NCBI RefSeq assembly: GCF_900155425.1
Contig: NZ_LT700191.1
Coordinates: 297,918 to 361,917, forward strand
Length of the DNA: 64,000 nucleotides
Reading direction: 5' to 3'
DNA from: Parabacteroides massiliensis
Lineage (GTDB): Bacteria > Bacteroidota > Bacteroidia > Bacteroidales > Tannerellaceae
Below, piece after piece: positions 55,651-64,000 of this stretch (its first letter is position 1; every line of letters starts with the position of its first letter). Under the pieces are notes generated by a model, which was given only the letters and a program-made list of their open reading frames with translations, had not been told where the DNA came from and did not search any database. Made by a program: the position numbers and the translations under genes.

Positions 55651-57150
55651 ATGAAATTTACAAAATATATCGCAGCAAGCATGATCGCACTGGCAGGACT
55701 GACCTCCTGCGGCGATTCGTTCTTCGATACGGAATATACGCAACATCTTGATGAAAGTGCAGCCGGTGAAGCCGCAGGTAAAAATCCGGATGTATTCCTG
55801 AACGGCATGTGGTCGTGGATGGTTATCTACAGCCAGACAAACAGTGGCGCACACGACGATTTCGGCTACATGGGTTCTTTGCATGCCACAGACATGATGG
55901 GACAAGACATCAGCATGGGGGCTGCCCATTGGTTCCAATACGACTATCAATTGGACAACCGTTTAGAGGCTTACCGCCGTACCAAATGCCATTGGACGAA
56001 CTTCTATACGATGATCGCTAAATCAAACGAAATTATCAGCCTCTATCCGGAAGGAGGAGAAACAGTTTCGCAAAAGGGTTTGTTAGGTCAGGCGTTTGCC
56101 ATCCGCGGGCTCTCATACATGCACTTGATCCAGCTGTACCAGTTTACAGTAGATGCCTCCGGAAACATCAACTCTGACGCTCCGGGTATTCCGTTGATGT
56201 ATGTCAGCGCCGATGGTAAAACCGATGAAGAGATCGCTGCTGCAAAGGGACGTAACACGGTTAAAGAAGTATTCGCCCAGATCGAAAGCGACCTGTTGAA
56301 AGCCGTCGAAAACCTGGAAGCCGGTTATACACGTCCATCCAAAAACTATGTCGACGCCAGCGTTGCCAACGGTTTCCTCGCACGTTACTACTTGCTGAGC
56401 CAACAGTGGGAAAAGGCAGCTGCCGCAGCCAACAAAGCCCGTGCCGGTTATACAATCATGGAATCCAATGCTTCAGGCCTGTATGACGGATTCGTGACGG
56501 TAAACAACGTCGAATGGATGTGGGGATTTGCCCATACCACCGAAACGCAAACAGCTTACGCATCTTTCTTCTCCATGATATCCAACCTTGCACCGGGATA
56601 TGCCGGTATCGGTTATGCCCCTCGTTTGATCGATGCTAAATTGTATTCACAGATTCCGGAAGATGACGGACGAAAAAAATGGTTCAACGGACCGGAAGGA
56701 GATGCAAGCCAGCCTACTACCGGCGCACAATTGCCTTATGCCAACATCAAATTCGGACATTTAAGCGACTGGACCGAAAACTACATGTACATGCGTGCAG
56801 CCGAAATGGTTCTGATCGAAGCAGAAGCTTATGCTCATCTGAATCAAGGCGCCAAAGCAGCCGAAGTATTGAAAGTGTTGATGAGCAAACGCCAGCCGAG
56901 CTGGAATAAAGCAACCGTGACAGTCGAAGACGTTTATTTGCAACGTCGTATAGAGTTGTGGGGAGAAGGTTTCTCTTTCTATGACTTGAAACGTCTGAAC
57001 AAGGGTATCGACCGTACTTATGAAGGTAACAACCATTTACCGAGTTTCGATATCAAAGTGGATGCACAAGATGTAAGATGGACCTATCAGATACCTCTGT
57101 CTGAAATCCAGGAAAACACCTTGATTAGCGAAGACGATCAAAATCCGTAA
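55651..57150 (+). CDS. SusD/RagB-family lipoprotein, partner of the silent SusC
   Basis: 499 residues. Lipobox at about Cys20 (LAGLTSCGDSFFD). Helical SusD core with QAFAIRGLSYMHLIQLYQFT and the pattern LQRRIELWGEGFSFYDLKRL near the C-terminus, matching the protein at 49543-51129. It starts 32 bp after the truncated SusC and is intact, showing that the module as a whole is kept, consistent with a reservoir copy. Confidence 0.94.
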   Translation: MKFTKYIAASMIALAGLTSCGDSFFDTEYTQHLDESAAGEAAGKNPDVFLNGMWSWMVIYSQTNSGAHDDFGYMGSLHATDMMGQDISMGAAHWFQYDYQLDNRLEAYRRTKCHWTNFYTMIAKSNEIISLYPEGGETVSQKGLLGQAFAIRGLSYMHLIQLYQFTVDASGNINSDAPGIPLMYVSADGKTDEEIAAAKGRNTVKEVFAQIESDLLKAVENLEAGYTRPSKNYVDASVANGFLARYYLLSQQWEKAAAAANKARAGYTIMESNASGLYDGFVTVNNVEWMWGFAHTTETQTAYASFFSMISNLAPGYAGIGYAPRLIDAKLYSQIPEDDGRKKWFNGPEGDASQPTTGAQLPYANIKFGHLSDWTENYMYMRAAEMVLIEAEAYAHLNQGAKAAEVLKVLMSKRQPSWNKATVTVEDVYLQRRIELWGEGFSFYDLKRLNKGIDRTYEGNNHLPSFDIKVDAQDVRWTYQIPLSEIQENTLISEDDQNP

Positions 57151-57175
57151 TCTTTAAACTTAAGAATCGAACAAG

Positions 57176-57955
57176 ATGAAAAATATATTTAAAACATTCA
57201 TTTCATGCATGGCTTTGTCCATTGCCGTAACGAGCTGTTACGATGTAATAGATGACAAAGCAGATATAGATGGCCAATATGAACAGGCCAGTGACGTGAC
57301 AGCTTCAATGAGTGGTGCTTCCACCCCAAGTTTTTCGGAAATTTCCGCAAGCGGAAGTATCAGTGGAACAGAAGGTGTATTGGAAGCCGGCTTCATGCTA
57401 TCGACATCAGCCGATTTTGCAACCTACAGCTCCTATAAGAGTGAAGAAGTAGCAACCTCTTTCACGACAACCATCGGTAACCTGACAGAAGCAACGACTT
57501 ACTACATCCGTTGCTATGCCTATACTGTCGGCGGAACCAAAGTGAGCGAAGTAACGACGGTAACCACTCCTGCCGCTCCTGTCTATGATCTGAACGGCAC
57601 TTACACTGCTGTCGATTATAGCACAGATGATGATTCTGCAGGAGATGCTTACGAAGTAACTGTCGAATTTGTCAATGGAAGTACGACCGATATCAAGATC
57701 ACGAACCTTTGGGACGGTGGTAAAACCATCGATGCTGTCTACGATCCGGCTTCCGGCAAAATCTCCATTCCGGCTCAACAGCTCATCTTTGTCCATGCAA
57801 CCTATGGTGATGTCTGGATGGAAGATGTTAATGGAACCAATAGCATTAACGGACAGTTCACTGCTAAAGGCGGATTCTTGAACATCAATGCTTTCAACGC
57901 TGTATGCGGTGCTGGTTCTTTCGGTGGACAGTATGTCAAGATGAACCATAAGTAA
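57176..57955 (+). CDS. Fibronectin-III-like surface lipoprotein downstream of SusC/SusD
   Basis: 259-residue predicted lipoprotein with lipobox near Cys21 (AVTSCYDVIDD). A FnIII/BACON-like domain spans about 45-130 (EAGFMLSTSADFATY, EATTYYIRCYAYTVGG), then a second beta-rich domain with LWDGGKTIDAVYDPASGKISIPAQQ. Small lipoproteins of this type are encoded after SusD and bind ligand at the surface. It begins 25 bp after susD and ends the operon before the terminator at 57993. Substrate unknown. Confidence 0.85.
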   Translation: MKNIFKTFISCMALSIAVTSCYDVIDDKADIDGQYEQASDVTASMSGASTPSFSEISASGSISGTEGVLEAGFMLSTSADFATYSSYKSEEVATSFTTTIGNLTEATTYYIRCYAYTVGGTKVSEVTTVTTPAAPVYDLNGTYTAVDYSTDDDSAGDAYEVTVEFVNGSTTDIKITNLWDGGKTIDAVYDPASGKISIPAQQLIFVHATYGDVWMEDVNGTNSINGQFTAKGGFLNINAFNAVCGAGSFGGQYVKMNHK

Positions 57956-57992
57956 CAAAGAATCCTGATTGTAATTATCAGTCGATGTCAAT

Positions 57993-58031
57993 AAAAAAAG
58001 GTGTGCCGAACATTTCGACACACCTTTTTTA
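57993..58031. terminator. Bidirectional terminator between convergent operons
   Basis: A7 GGTGTG ... CACACC T6, with CGAA/TTCG pairs inside, separates the SusC/SusD module from the minus-strand lipoprotein gene. Confidence 0.88.
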
Positions 58032-58057
58032 TTGGTACTCCTTTCTTATCGTAAGAA

Positions 58058-59518
58058 TCATTTCGCGAACCGGACATCCGTCCCTTTATCCTCTTTTGCC
58101 TTAATGGCCAGGACCCGGCCCTGCTCTTTTACCTTTCCGGTTATGAATTCCGGGATATTAAAGGATTTCATAAAGGAGTGATAGAACTCCGTGTCTTTCT
58201 GTGGCAGCAGAAACGGCTTGCCTACTTTGCCATCTTCGTCCACATAAGCAATATACGGACGTGTATATAGGCCGTCTATCCGCCGGCTGCTGAAAACAAA
58301 CCAACGGCTGTTGCTACTCCAAGAATGATAGCTTTCCACATCGTCGCTATTCACTTCCGTCAACGGACGGCTCGTGCCTGTCCGGAGGTCTGCCATATAC
58401 AAATCTGCATCTTTATGCCAGATCGAAAAGTTTCCATAACCGGACAACGTATATAAGAGGTAACGCCCGTCAGGCGAAACACGCGGGAAAGAAGCACTCA
58501 TCCCACCCTCCTTCGCTTTGTAAAGCGTGTCGACCTGCGTCCCGAAAGCACGTGTCGACGGATCAAAGGAGACGAAACATAAGCTATATTTGACTTCCGA
58601 GTATTCCTGCGGAATCGGCCGTGCCTCAGCAGTGCAGAAATAGAGTGTCTTCCCGTCGGGAGAGAAAGTCGGGAATGTTTCAAAAGCATCTTTCGAAAAG
58701 ATGTTCGAAGCCGTCACTATCTCATGTTTTTCCACATCGTACACCACGACATCGGAAGCCTCGTCATATACTTCCACCCTATTCTTGTCATTCAGATGAA
58801 AAGCCTGCTTGGTCGTATTCACAGAGAAAGCCACATATTTGCCCGAAGGATGCCAGGATGGATAAACCAAAGAAGAAATCGTTTCCTTTGTTTTGGTATT
58901 CAGTTTTTCAATCTTATCGCCATCGACCAGGATCGTTCCCGGAAAAGTCTCACGCATATGGAACAGCATCTTATCCGGGTTCTGCATGCAAAACGAGTGG
59001 CAATTCACACAATTGTTACCACTCATCTTGTTTTCTATAATGGGAGTTTGCGTATAGCTCTCAAGGTCACGCTGGTAGATTCCCATCTTGTTCCACAACT
59101 CATATCCCGGATCGATCAGGCGGTAAGCCAGATAAGCGTCTATTTTTTCCGGAGCGACCCGGATCGTCAAAGGAGAATAGGCCATCCATTCATTACCCTG
59201 TTTCACCCGGACCGTCACCTGTATGGACTTACCGGCAGCCGATTCCAACAATTTCTTCCATTTGGAAGGAGGAATCACAAAACCGCCCTTTTTGCCTTTC
59301 ACCTCGAATTGTTGCCCTTCAAAAGAAAAAACAGCACTCGATCCGGCATTCTGGCCGTCCAATGCAAAATTCAGGGGAGCTATATTAGGGGGAATCACCA
59401 CTCCGTTATAATCCGGAAAAACAGCAGGCATTTCGTCCAATGTACGACTCACCTTCACCGAGTCGGAACAAGACAACAAAGCGGCCAGCATACATACATA
59501 TATATTCTTTCTTTCCAT
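58058..59518 (-). CDS. CxxCH-containing WD40/PD40 (TolB-like) lipoprotein, second copy
   Basis: 486 residues from ATG at 59518, where the lipobox LLSC (about Cys17) is well placed. Two earlier ATGs overlap the upstream gene. Same architecture as the protein at 4000-5454: beta domain, CVNCH at Cys170-Cys173-His174, then a propeller with PSWHPSGKYVAFSV, PTFSPDGKTLYFC and PRVSPDGRYLLYT. The sequence GYELWNKMGIYQRDLESY before the heme motif is nearly the same in both. Co-transcribed with the DUF6057 gene, 11 bp apart. Covalent heme is inferred from the motif. Confidence 0.78.
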   Translation of the reverse strand: MERKNIYVCMLAALLSCSDSVKVSRTLDEMPAVFPDYNGVVIPPNIAPLNFALDGQNAGSSAVFSFEGQQFEVKGKKGGFVIPPSKWKKLLESAAGKSIQVTVRVKQGNEWMAYSPLTIRVAPEKIDAYLAYRLIDPGYELWNKMGIYQRDLESYTQTPIIENKMSGNNCVNCHSFCMQNPDKMLFHMRETFPGTILVDGDKIEKLNTKTKETISSLVYPSWHPSGKYVAFSVNTTKQAFHLNDKNRVEVYDEASDVVVYDVEKHEIVTASNIFSKDAFETFPTFSPDGKTLYFCTAEARPIPQEYSEVKYSLCFVSFDPSTRAFGTQVDTLYKAKEGGMSASFPRVSPDGRYLLYTLSGYGNFSIWHKDADLYMADLRTGTSRPLTEVNSDDVESYHSWSSNSRWFVFSSRRIDGLYTRPYIAYVDEDGKVGKPFLLPQKDTEFYHSFMKSFNIPEFITGKVKEQGRVLAIKAKEDKGTDVRFAK

Positions 59519-59529
59519 GTCCTTAAACA

Positions 59530-61281
59530 TCATTTAAACATAAAGTAAAACCAGTAGGTATTCCCGTACGAGCGGTTCAACAACCCGGCTATAGCACTGT
59601 TATTGCGGTTCGCAAGCACTTGCTTTTTATAGTCGGCGAAGCGGGTTGCTGTCGTTTCGGAGATATTGAAACGTTTCCAATAGTCCGGTTCTTTTTCAGA
59701 CATCACAATGACGGCTTCCTGGAAATGCACCGGCAAGGCGGGCAGAAACTCCGTCCCGTAATATTTCTCCACCAGTGCTTTAAATCCTTCCAAATCTTTA
59801 GCCAGCAAATACATCGCGCCCAAATACTGCAAAGCGGCAGAATTGGCCGGTCCTTTTTTCAAGAAAAGTTCCAAGTCTCCCGCCAATCCGTTTATCATGG
59901 CCAACGAATTCCGATCGGGCAACATCCGCCTGCGGGCTCCCAATACGGGATCGTTTTCGACAGCTTCGTCCTGATAAAGGAATTTGCGCTGTGAGCGGGC
60001 CCAATCCCGGTATGCGTACGTTTTCTCAAGTACCGAGATATATTTTTCAGCTATAGGGTAAGTGCCGTAAATCAGATTCGTCTGCACCAATCTTTTCAAC
60101 ATACGCGGATTACCATCCTCCATGGCGCTCACATAACCTTCAAAAGCCATTTCCTGCGAAGAAGCGGTCGCTCCCATCGTAAAATAGATATCGCTGAGCA
60201 GGCAAGAGATATTTTCCGATTTATTCCACTGCACAAGCAACCCCTGCGGTCCTCGCTGGTCGAAGTTGAACATTTTATCAGAGAGTTCTCCCTTATTGGC
60301 CAATGCCATATTCAGATGACACATATACAAGAAGTTGGTCAGTTTTCCTTTGCACTCTTCTATCGCCTTGTCCCATTGTTCCGTACGGGTAAAATAATCC
60401 AGTTTTTTCAACTTCAGCGTCTTTGCATCGCTATACTTGGGCATTCCCCACCACAGAACAACGCCGACCATCGCCAGCTGAACGAAACAAACGATCCCCG
60501 CAAGCCATTTCTTCCCTGACTGTTCTTTTTTATTCCGGAAAAAGAAAGCAATGAGAAAAACCAGAGGCAGGCAAATCCAGGAATAATAAATGATTTCTTT
60601 AGGATGGAGCGTATTATGATAATACAGATCCGGTTCGAAAGCCCATCGGTATTCTCCCATCAAAGAAAAAGAAACCGCTCCGAGGCCCAATAGCAAAACT
60701 TCAGCAACCCCGATCAACGAGACATACCATTTGGGCGTCTTCTGCATCCCTTCGAACAAACAGGCCATCCCGGCAAACAAGACGGCTATCGATCCTGCCA
60801 GCCAAAACAAGACCGGAACCAGCACGCAACCTGCAACCAGGCGAAAAAGCCCATTCCGTATCCGCATGTATCCGCAAAGCAAAGCTGCCATCATCAGATA
60901 GCTAACAGTACCCTGGACCCGGTAATTGAAGTCGAAATGCATGAACAGCAAAGCCAACATCGGCAACACATAGAGGATAAAGAGCTTCGAAGCAGGCGCG
61001 ACCCGCTTCACGATACCGGCCGTGCAAATCCCGACACCCGTCAGCAAAGCCGCAGTGACCAACGCTCCAACATAGGAGCGGATAAAAAACTGTACCAGGA
61101 ATTCCGCCACCAACATGGAAAAGCCTCCCGGAAGCACCAGTTTATTCTTTATATACGTCTCGGAAAACAAAAACAGTTGGCTCTGCTCTATATAGTAAAA
61201 GTGATACTCGAAACCCGTTTGCAAAAAAGCAAACAAAACTCCGAAAACGATCAACCAAAAGACGACAAGTTTGTATTTCAT
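59530..61281 (-). CDS. DUF6057-type multi-pass membrane protein, second copy
   Basis: 583 residues. About eight membrane segments lie in residues 5-285 (LVVFWLIVFGVLFAFL at the start), then a long soluble helical region resembling TPR repeats (YLGAMYLLAKDLEGFKALVE). It shares EQSQLFLFSETYI and FLVQFFIRSYVGAL with the paralogue at 2614-3993 but is about 120 residues longer. It lies in an operon after the ABC ATPase and before the CxxCH propeller gene. Function unknown; the constant pairing suggests the soluble part or pore works with the lipoprotein. Confidence 0.75.
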   Translation of the reverse strand: MKYKLVVFWLIVFGVLFAFLQTGFEYHFYYIEQSQLFLFSETYIKNKLVLPGGFSMLVAEFLVQFFIRSYVGALVTAALLTGVGICTAGIVKRVAPASKLFILYVLPMLALLFMHFDFNYRVQGTVSYLMMAALLCGYMRIRNGLFRLVAGCVLVPVLFWLAGSIAVLFAGMACLFEGMQKTPKWYVSLIGVAEVLLLGLGAVSFSLMGEYRWAFEPDLYYHNTLHPKEIIYYSWICLPLVFLIAFFFRNKKEQSGKKWLAGIVCFVQLAMVGVVLWWGMPKYSDAKTLKLKKLDYFTRTEQWDKAIEECKGKLTNFLYMCHLNMALANKGELSDKMFNFDQRGPQGLLVQWNKSENISCLLSDIYFTMGATASSQEMAFEGYVSAMEDGNPRMLKRLVQTNLIYGTYPIAEKYISVLEKTYAYRDWARSQRKFLYQDEAVENDPVLGARRRMLPDRNSLAMINGLAGDLELFLKKGPANSAALQYLGAMYLLAKDLEGFKALVEKYYGTEFLPALPVHFQEAVIVMSEKEPDYWKRFNISETTATRFADYKKQVLANRNNSAIAGLLNRSYGNTYWFYFMFK

Positions 61282-61292
61282 CAGACAAATCC

Positions 61293-62762
61293 TTAAGCGT
61301 GTTTAACCAATTCAAAACGTTTATCCACGCAAGCCGGCAATTCATGCGGATAGTGCGTGACATAGATCAGCGTCTTGCCCGGACGCGAACAGAACTGCTC
61401 GATGATGGCAGCCGCCTTCTTCTTATTGCTCACATCCAAACCGTGCAACGGCTCATCCAGTATAATCAGGTCAGGATCTTTGACGAACGCACGGGCTAAA
61501 AGCGCTAACCGCTGTTCGCCGGAAGAAAGCGTAAGGAAAGAACGGTCTTTCAAACCTTCGATACCGAAGACACGCATCCAGGCCAAAGCGACCTGTTGCT
61601 GCTGTTCCGTACATTTCCGAAACAGCCCGATCGAGTCAAAAAAGCCGGAACCGACGATATTCAGCGTCGGGACATTCTCCATATAGAAAAGATGCATTTC
61701 TGGGGAAACATATCCGATGCGCTTCTTTATATCCCAAATGCTTTCGCCTGAACCGCGTTTCCGGTCAAAAAGATAAAGCGTGTTGGCATACGATTGCGGG
61801 TTATCGGCATAAATCAAACTCAACAAAGTCGATTTGCCGGCTCCGTTCGGACCGAACAAGGCCCATTTCTCTCCGTTCTTCACTTCCCAATCCAGTTCTT
61901 TCAGGATCGTACGGCTACCATATTTGATCGAAACATGTTCCATCCTGAAAGTGACGAGATGGGTGGAAGGCTCTTTCCGTTCCTCTACCGGAAGCGAAAA
62001 CGGTCCGTTCCAAACGGAATCGCCTTTCCTTTCGGACGGGAACAATTCGGCTATCAGCTCTGTTTGCGCCAGGAATTCCTCGCGGCTGCAAACCGGAAGG
62101 CATCTGCGCTGCTTGACCGGCAAGACATGTGTAATCATTTCGGGGATATCGTCCGGATTGGAGAGCAGTAAAACCACCTGCACGCCTTTCAATTTCGTCA
62201 TTTGTTGCAACATTTCCACCAGGATGCCTCGCGAAGGAGCATCCAGCCCGATAAACGGATTATCCAGTATCAAGACACGGGGACGCTTCAACAACGTCCG
62301 GACAATCAGAAACTTCCTCAACTCGCCGCTGGACAGGAAGATCAGCTTCTTCGGCAAGAACTCTTCTATACCGAACAACGACAATACTTTATGATAGTCT
62401 TCCGATCCCGCATCTTCTTTTAATATTTCTTCTATTGTCGGGACTTCGTCCGTTTCAGTCGAATGCCAACGTTGCTGATAATAAGAATTGCGGCAATCGG
62501 CCAAGGAATAAATATCTTTAAACGCTATGCTTTTCACCAGGTTACCGACATTCCCCTCGTATCCGAAAGTTACTTCTCCCTCTTTCAATGCAAATTTACG
62601 CTGCATGACATCGGCAATCAATGTCTTGCCCGCACCGTTAGGACCGATGACGGCCCATTGTTGTCCCTCTTCTATTATCCAGTTAAGAGGTTCTTCAAAA
62701 CGCAGTTCCGGCAGGCGGGTTACGACGTCTTGAATATTTACCACTATTTTCCTATTTTCCAT
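61293..62762 (-). CDS. Two-domain ABC ATPase (ModF/PhrA-like, no membrane partner)
   Basis: 489-residue protein with two fused nucleotide-binding domains. First: Walker A GPNGAGKTLI (about 40), signature FLSSGELRKF, Walker B RVLILDNPFIGLD. Second: GPNGAGKSTLL (about 305), signature LTLSSGEQRLAL, LIILDEPLHGLD. No transmembrane region and no permease next to it. Similar E. coli ModF has an unclear role. First gene of an operon with the DUF6057 membrane protein 11 bp downstream, so it might energise that protein, which is speculation. Confidence 0.9.
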   Translation of the reverse strand: MENRKIVVNIQDVVTRLPELRFEEPLNWIIEEGQQWAVIGPNGAGKTLIADVMQRKFALKEGEVTFGYEGNVGNLVKSIAFKDIYSLADCRNSYYQQRWHSTETDEVPTIEEILKEDAGSEDYHKVLSLFGIEEFLPKKLIFLSSGELRKFLIVRTLLKRPRVLILDNPFIGLDAPSRGILVEMLQQMTKLKGVQVVLLLSNPDDIPEMITHVLPVKQRRCLPVCSREEFLAQTELIAELFPSERKGDSVWNGPFSLPVEERKEPSTHLVTFRMEHVSIKYGSRTILKELDWEVKNGEKWALFGPNGAGKSTLLSLIYADNPQSYANTLYLFDRKRGSGESIWDIKKRIGYVSPEMHLFYMENVPTLNIVGSGFFDSIGLFRKCTEQQQQVALAWMRVFGIEGLKDRSFLTLSSGEQRLALLARAFVKDPDLIILDEPLHGLDVSNKKKAAAIIEQFCSRPGKTLIYVTHYPHELPACVDKRFELVKHA

Positions 62763-62782
62763 CGCCTTTTTATTATACGAAG

Positions 62783-62790
62783 CAAAGGTA
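62783..62790 (-). promoter_or_regulatory. -7 element for the ABC ATPase operon
   Basis: TACCTTTG on the minus strand matches TAnnTTTG, about 20 bp before the ATG. The -33 element is not clear. The remaining sequence up to 63023 shows no gene. Confidence 0.45.
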
Positions 62791-63023
62791 ACAGAAAAGG
62801 GGAAACTCTCCCAAGCTCCCCCTTCTATTTTGTACAGGTATATTGTTATATATTCCTTCGCAAATTAGTTACCAAAAACAAACCTGTACAGTATCCCAAC
62901 GTTCGTTTTAAAAATATACTTAAACTATTTACACCACAAATATAGGAAATAATTTTACTTATTATCATCCTATAATTCATATTTGTTATAAAATATAACG
63001 TTCTCAGCCAATTTGGCGACATA

Positions 63024-63791
63024 TTAAAAGACACGCGTACCTTTTCCCAAATGAATATCCGAAGCCTGCGTTATAATCACCTGCTTAACCCCGGCCTCGA
63101 TTGCCTGAAACGAATTTTCGAGTTTAGGAATCATACCGCCTTGAATCACGCCGGCTTCCACATACTGGTTGAAAACTGTACGGTCTATTTCGGGAATCAC
63201 ACTTTCATCATCGTTCTCGTCTTTCAAAACTCCTTTCTTTTCAAAGCAGAACATCAATGTCACATCAAAATGTTTTGCCAGAGCTTTGGCTGCTTCGCCG
63301 GCGATCGTATCGGCATTGGTATTCAACATATGTCCTTGTTTGTCATGCGTAAGGGGGGCCAATACGGGAACAATACCCTGATGGATCAGGGAAGCCAGCA
63401 GATCCGCATTCACCTCTTTCACATCGCCTACAAAACCGTAGTCGACTTCTCCCACCGGACGTTTGTCCGACCGCATCAAGTTCATATCCGCTCCGGTCAG
63501 CCCCAACGCGTTTATGCCTAAGGCCTGAAGGCCGGCGACAATATTCTTATTGACCAGTCCGCCGTAAACCATTGTAACCACTCTCAGCATGTCCGCATCC
63601 GTAATCCGGCGGCCGCCCACCATCTTGCTTTCGATGCCCAACTGTGCAGCCAGCTTCGTAGCGGAACGTCCGCCCCCATGAACCAGCACTTTATATCCTT
63701 CCACCTGCGAGAAATCATTCAGCAGATTGCGGAGTGTTTCTTCTTCTTCCACAATCTTTCCTCCCACCTTAATCAGCGTAAGCTTTTCCAT
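63024..63791 (-). CDS. argB: Acetylglutamate kinase
   Basis: Second step of arginine synthesis, phosphorylating N-acetyl-glutamate. It has 255 residues from ATG at 63791 (an ATG also at 63797). N-terminal LTLIKVGGKIVEEEE, the glycine-rich VLVHGGGRSATKL, VGGRRITDADML and the nucleotide site NINADTIAGEAAKAL-type NTNADTIAGEAAKAL are seen, with QGGMIPKLENSFQAI near the end. The length fits the arginine-insensitive type. No other arg gene is in the window. Confidence 0.95.
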   Translation of the reverse strand: MEKLTLIKVGGKIVEEEETLRNLLNDFSQVEGYKVLVHGGGRSATKLAAQLGIESKMVGGRRITDADMLRVVTMVYGGLVNKNIVAGLQALGINALGLTGADMNLMRSDKRPVGEVDYGFVGDVKEVNADLLASLIHQGIVPVLAPLTHDKQGHMLNTNADTIAGEAAKALAKHFDVTLMFCFEKKGVLKDENDDESVIPEIDRTVFNQYVEAGVIQGGMIPKLENSFQAIEAGVKQVIITQASDIHLGKGTRVF

Positions 63792-63820
63792 TCCCATAAA
63801 TTATTTTAATTTTTTTGTGC

Positions 63821-63828
63821 CAAAGGTA
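63821..63828 (-). promoter_or_regulatory. -7 element of argB
   Basis: TACCTTTG on the minus strand, about 30 bp before the argB start. It faces away from the tRNA promoter. Confidence 0.5.
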
Positions 63829-63849
63829 CTAAAAAATAAAAGATTTATA

Positions 63850-63857
63850 TACTTTTG
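63850..63857 (+). promoter_or_regulatory. -7 element of the tRNA-Gly gene
   Basis: TACTTTTG matches TAnnTTTG and ends 11 bp before the first base of the tRNA. No clear TTTG upstream at standard distance. Confidence 0.5.
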
Positions 63858-63868
63858 CACCATCCAAC

Positions 63869-63944
63869 GCGGTAGTAGCTCAGTTGGTAGAGCATCAGCT
63901 TCCCAAGCTGAGGGTCACGAGTTCGAGCCTCGCCTACCGCTCCA
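63869..63944 (+). tRNA. tRNA-Gly, anticodon CCC
   Basis: Acceptor stem GCGGTAG / CTACCGC, D-arm with AGCTCAGTTGGTAGAGC, anticodon stem TCAGC/GCTGA with loop TTCCCAA (anticodon CCC, reads GGG), and T-arm with GAGTTCGAGCCTC. Discriminator T and an encoded CCA end (63942-63944) follow. Confidence 0.97.
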
Positions 63945-63947
63945 AAG

Positions 63948-63996
63948 AAAACACTCTCTGATTATCACACCATTAACAGATAATCGAGAGTGTTTT
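63948..63996 (+). terminator. Terminator of the tRNA-Gly gene
   Basis: Stem AAACACTCTC...GATTATC pairs with GATAATC...GAGAGTGTTT across a short loop and is followed by T5. Confidence 0.85.
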
Positions 63997-64000
63997 TCTT

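Noticed and set aside
63869-63944. tRNA-Gly considered as an integration site
   Set aside because: No integrase and no second copy of the tRNA 3' end is found in the window; the sequence after it is a normal terminator.

Overview
The window looks like chromosomal DNA of a gut Bacteroidales, most likely Parabacteroides. The genus is my inference from the overall protein set and I could not test it. The evidence is several SusC/SusD outer-membrane pairs, many Bacteroidota-only lipoproteins, promoters of the Bacteroides type (TTTG about 19-21 bp before TAnnTTTG), a complete Rnf complex preceded by RseC, and a serC-serA-DUF1015 block.

Layout. 1-9.5 kb: a SusC/SusD pair, a membrane protein plus a CxxCH propeller lipoprotein, a DUF3332 lipoprotein and a large GH2 beta-galactosidase. 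10-16.7 kb, minus strand: housekeeping genes (rny, zapA with a coiled-coil partner, DUF2582, B3/4 protein, pgeF, obgE, adk, hpt). 16.8-25.9 kb, minus strand: an accessory RiPP cluster with a LanC-like protein, GT4 glycosyltransferase, radical SAM maturase, rSAM-like partner, Cys/Gly-rich GG-leader precursor, propeller lipoprotein, GT10-GT2 fusion and LanC-like/GT fusion. 26-29.7 kb: a decayed zone with a DUF4143 ATPase, fragments of a second copy of the RiPP cluster, a frameshifted lipoprotein, a sigma-factor remnant and short repeats. 29.7-38.1 kb: DUF3078 protein, rseC, rnfBCDGEA and galE. 38.2-44 kb, minus strand: HAD phosphatase, DUF1015, a four-helix-bundle gene inside a small repeat-bounded cassette, serA, serC and rarA. 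44.2-58 kb: a tyrosine recombinase and two SusC/SusD modules. 58-62.8 kb, minus strand: an ABC ATPase plus a second membrane protein/CxxCH propeller pair. 63-64 kb: argB and tRNA-Gly(CCC).

The strongest unusual signal is at 45.5-55.6 kb. A site of about 27 bp lying inside SusC coding sequence occurs three times. It is inverted at 45700-45726, next to a SusC remnant facing left. It is direct at 46533-46559, inside the intact SusC. It is direct again at 52655-52680, exactly where a second SusC begins without start codon, signal peptide or promoter. The only strong promoter and SusC 5' end lie between the first two sites, and a tyrosine recombinase gene sits beside them. This looks like a recombinational switch that decides which receptor is expressed.

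The second signal is the glycosyltransferase-rich radical SAM RiPP cluster. Its precursor has a GG leader and a CCVCGC core, and it lies beside remnants of a duplicated copy. Most functional assignments come from motif recognition. No database search was possible.
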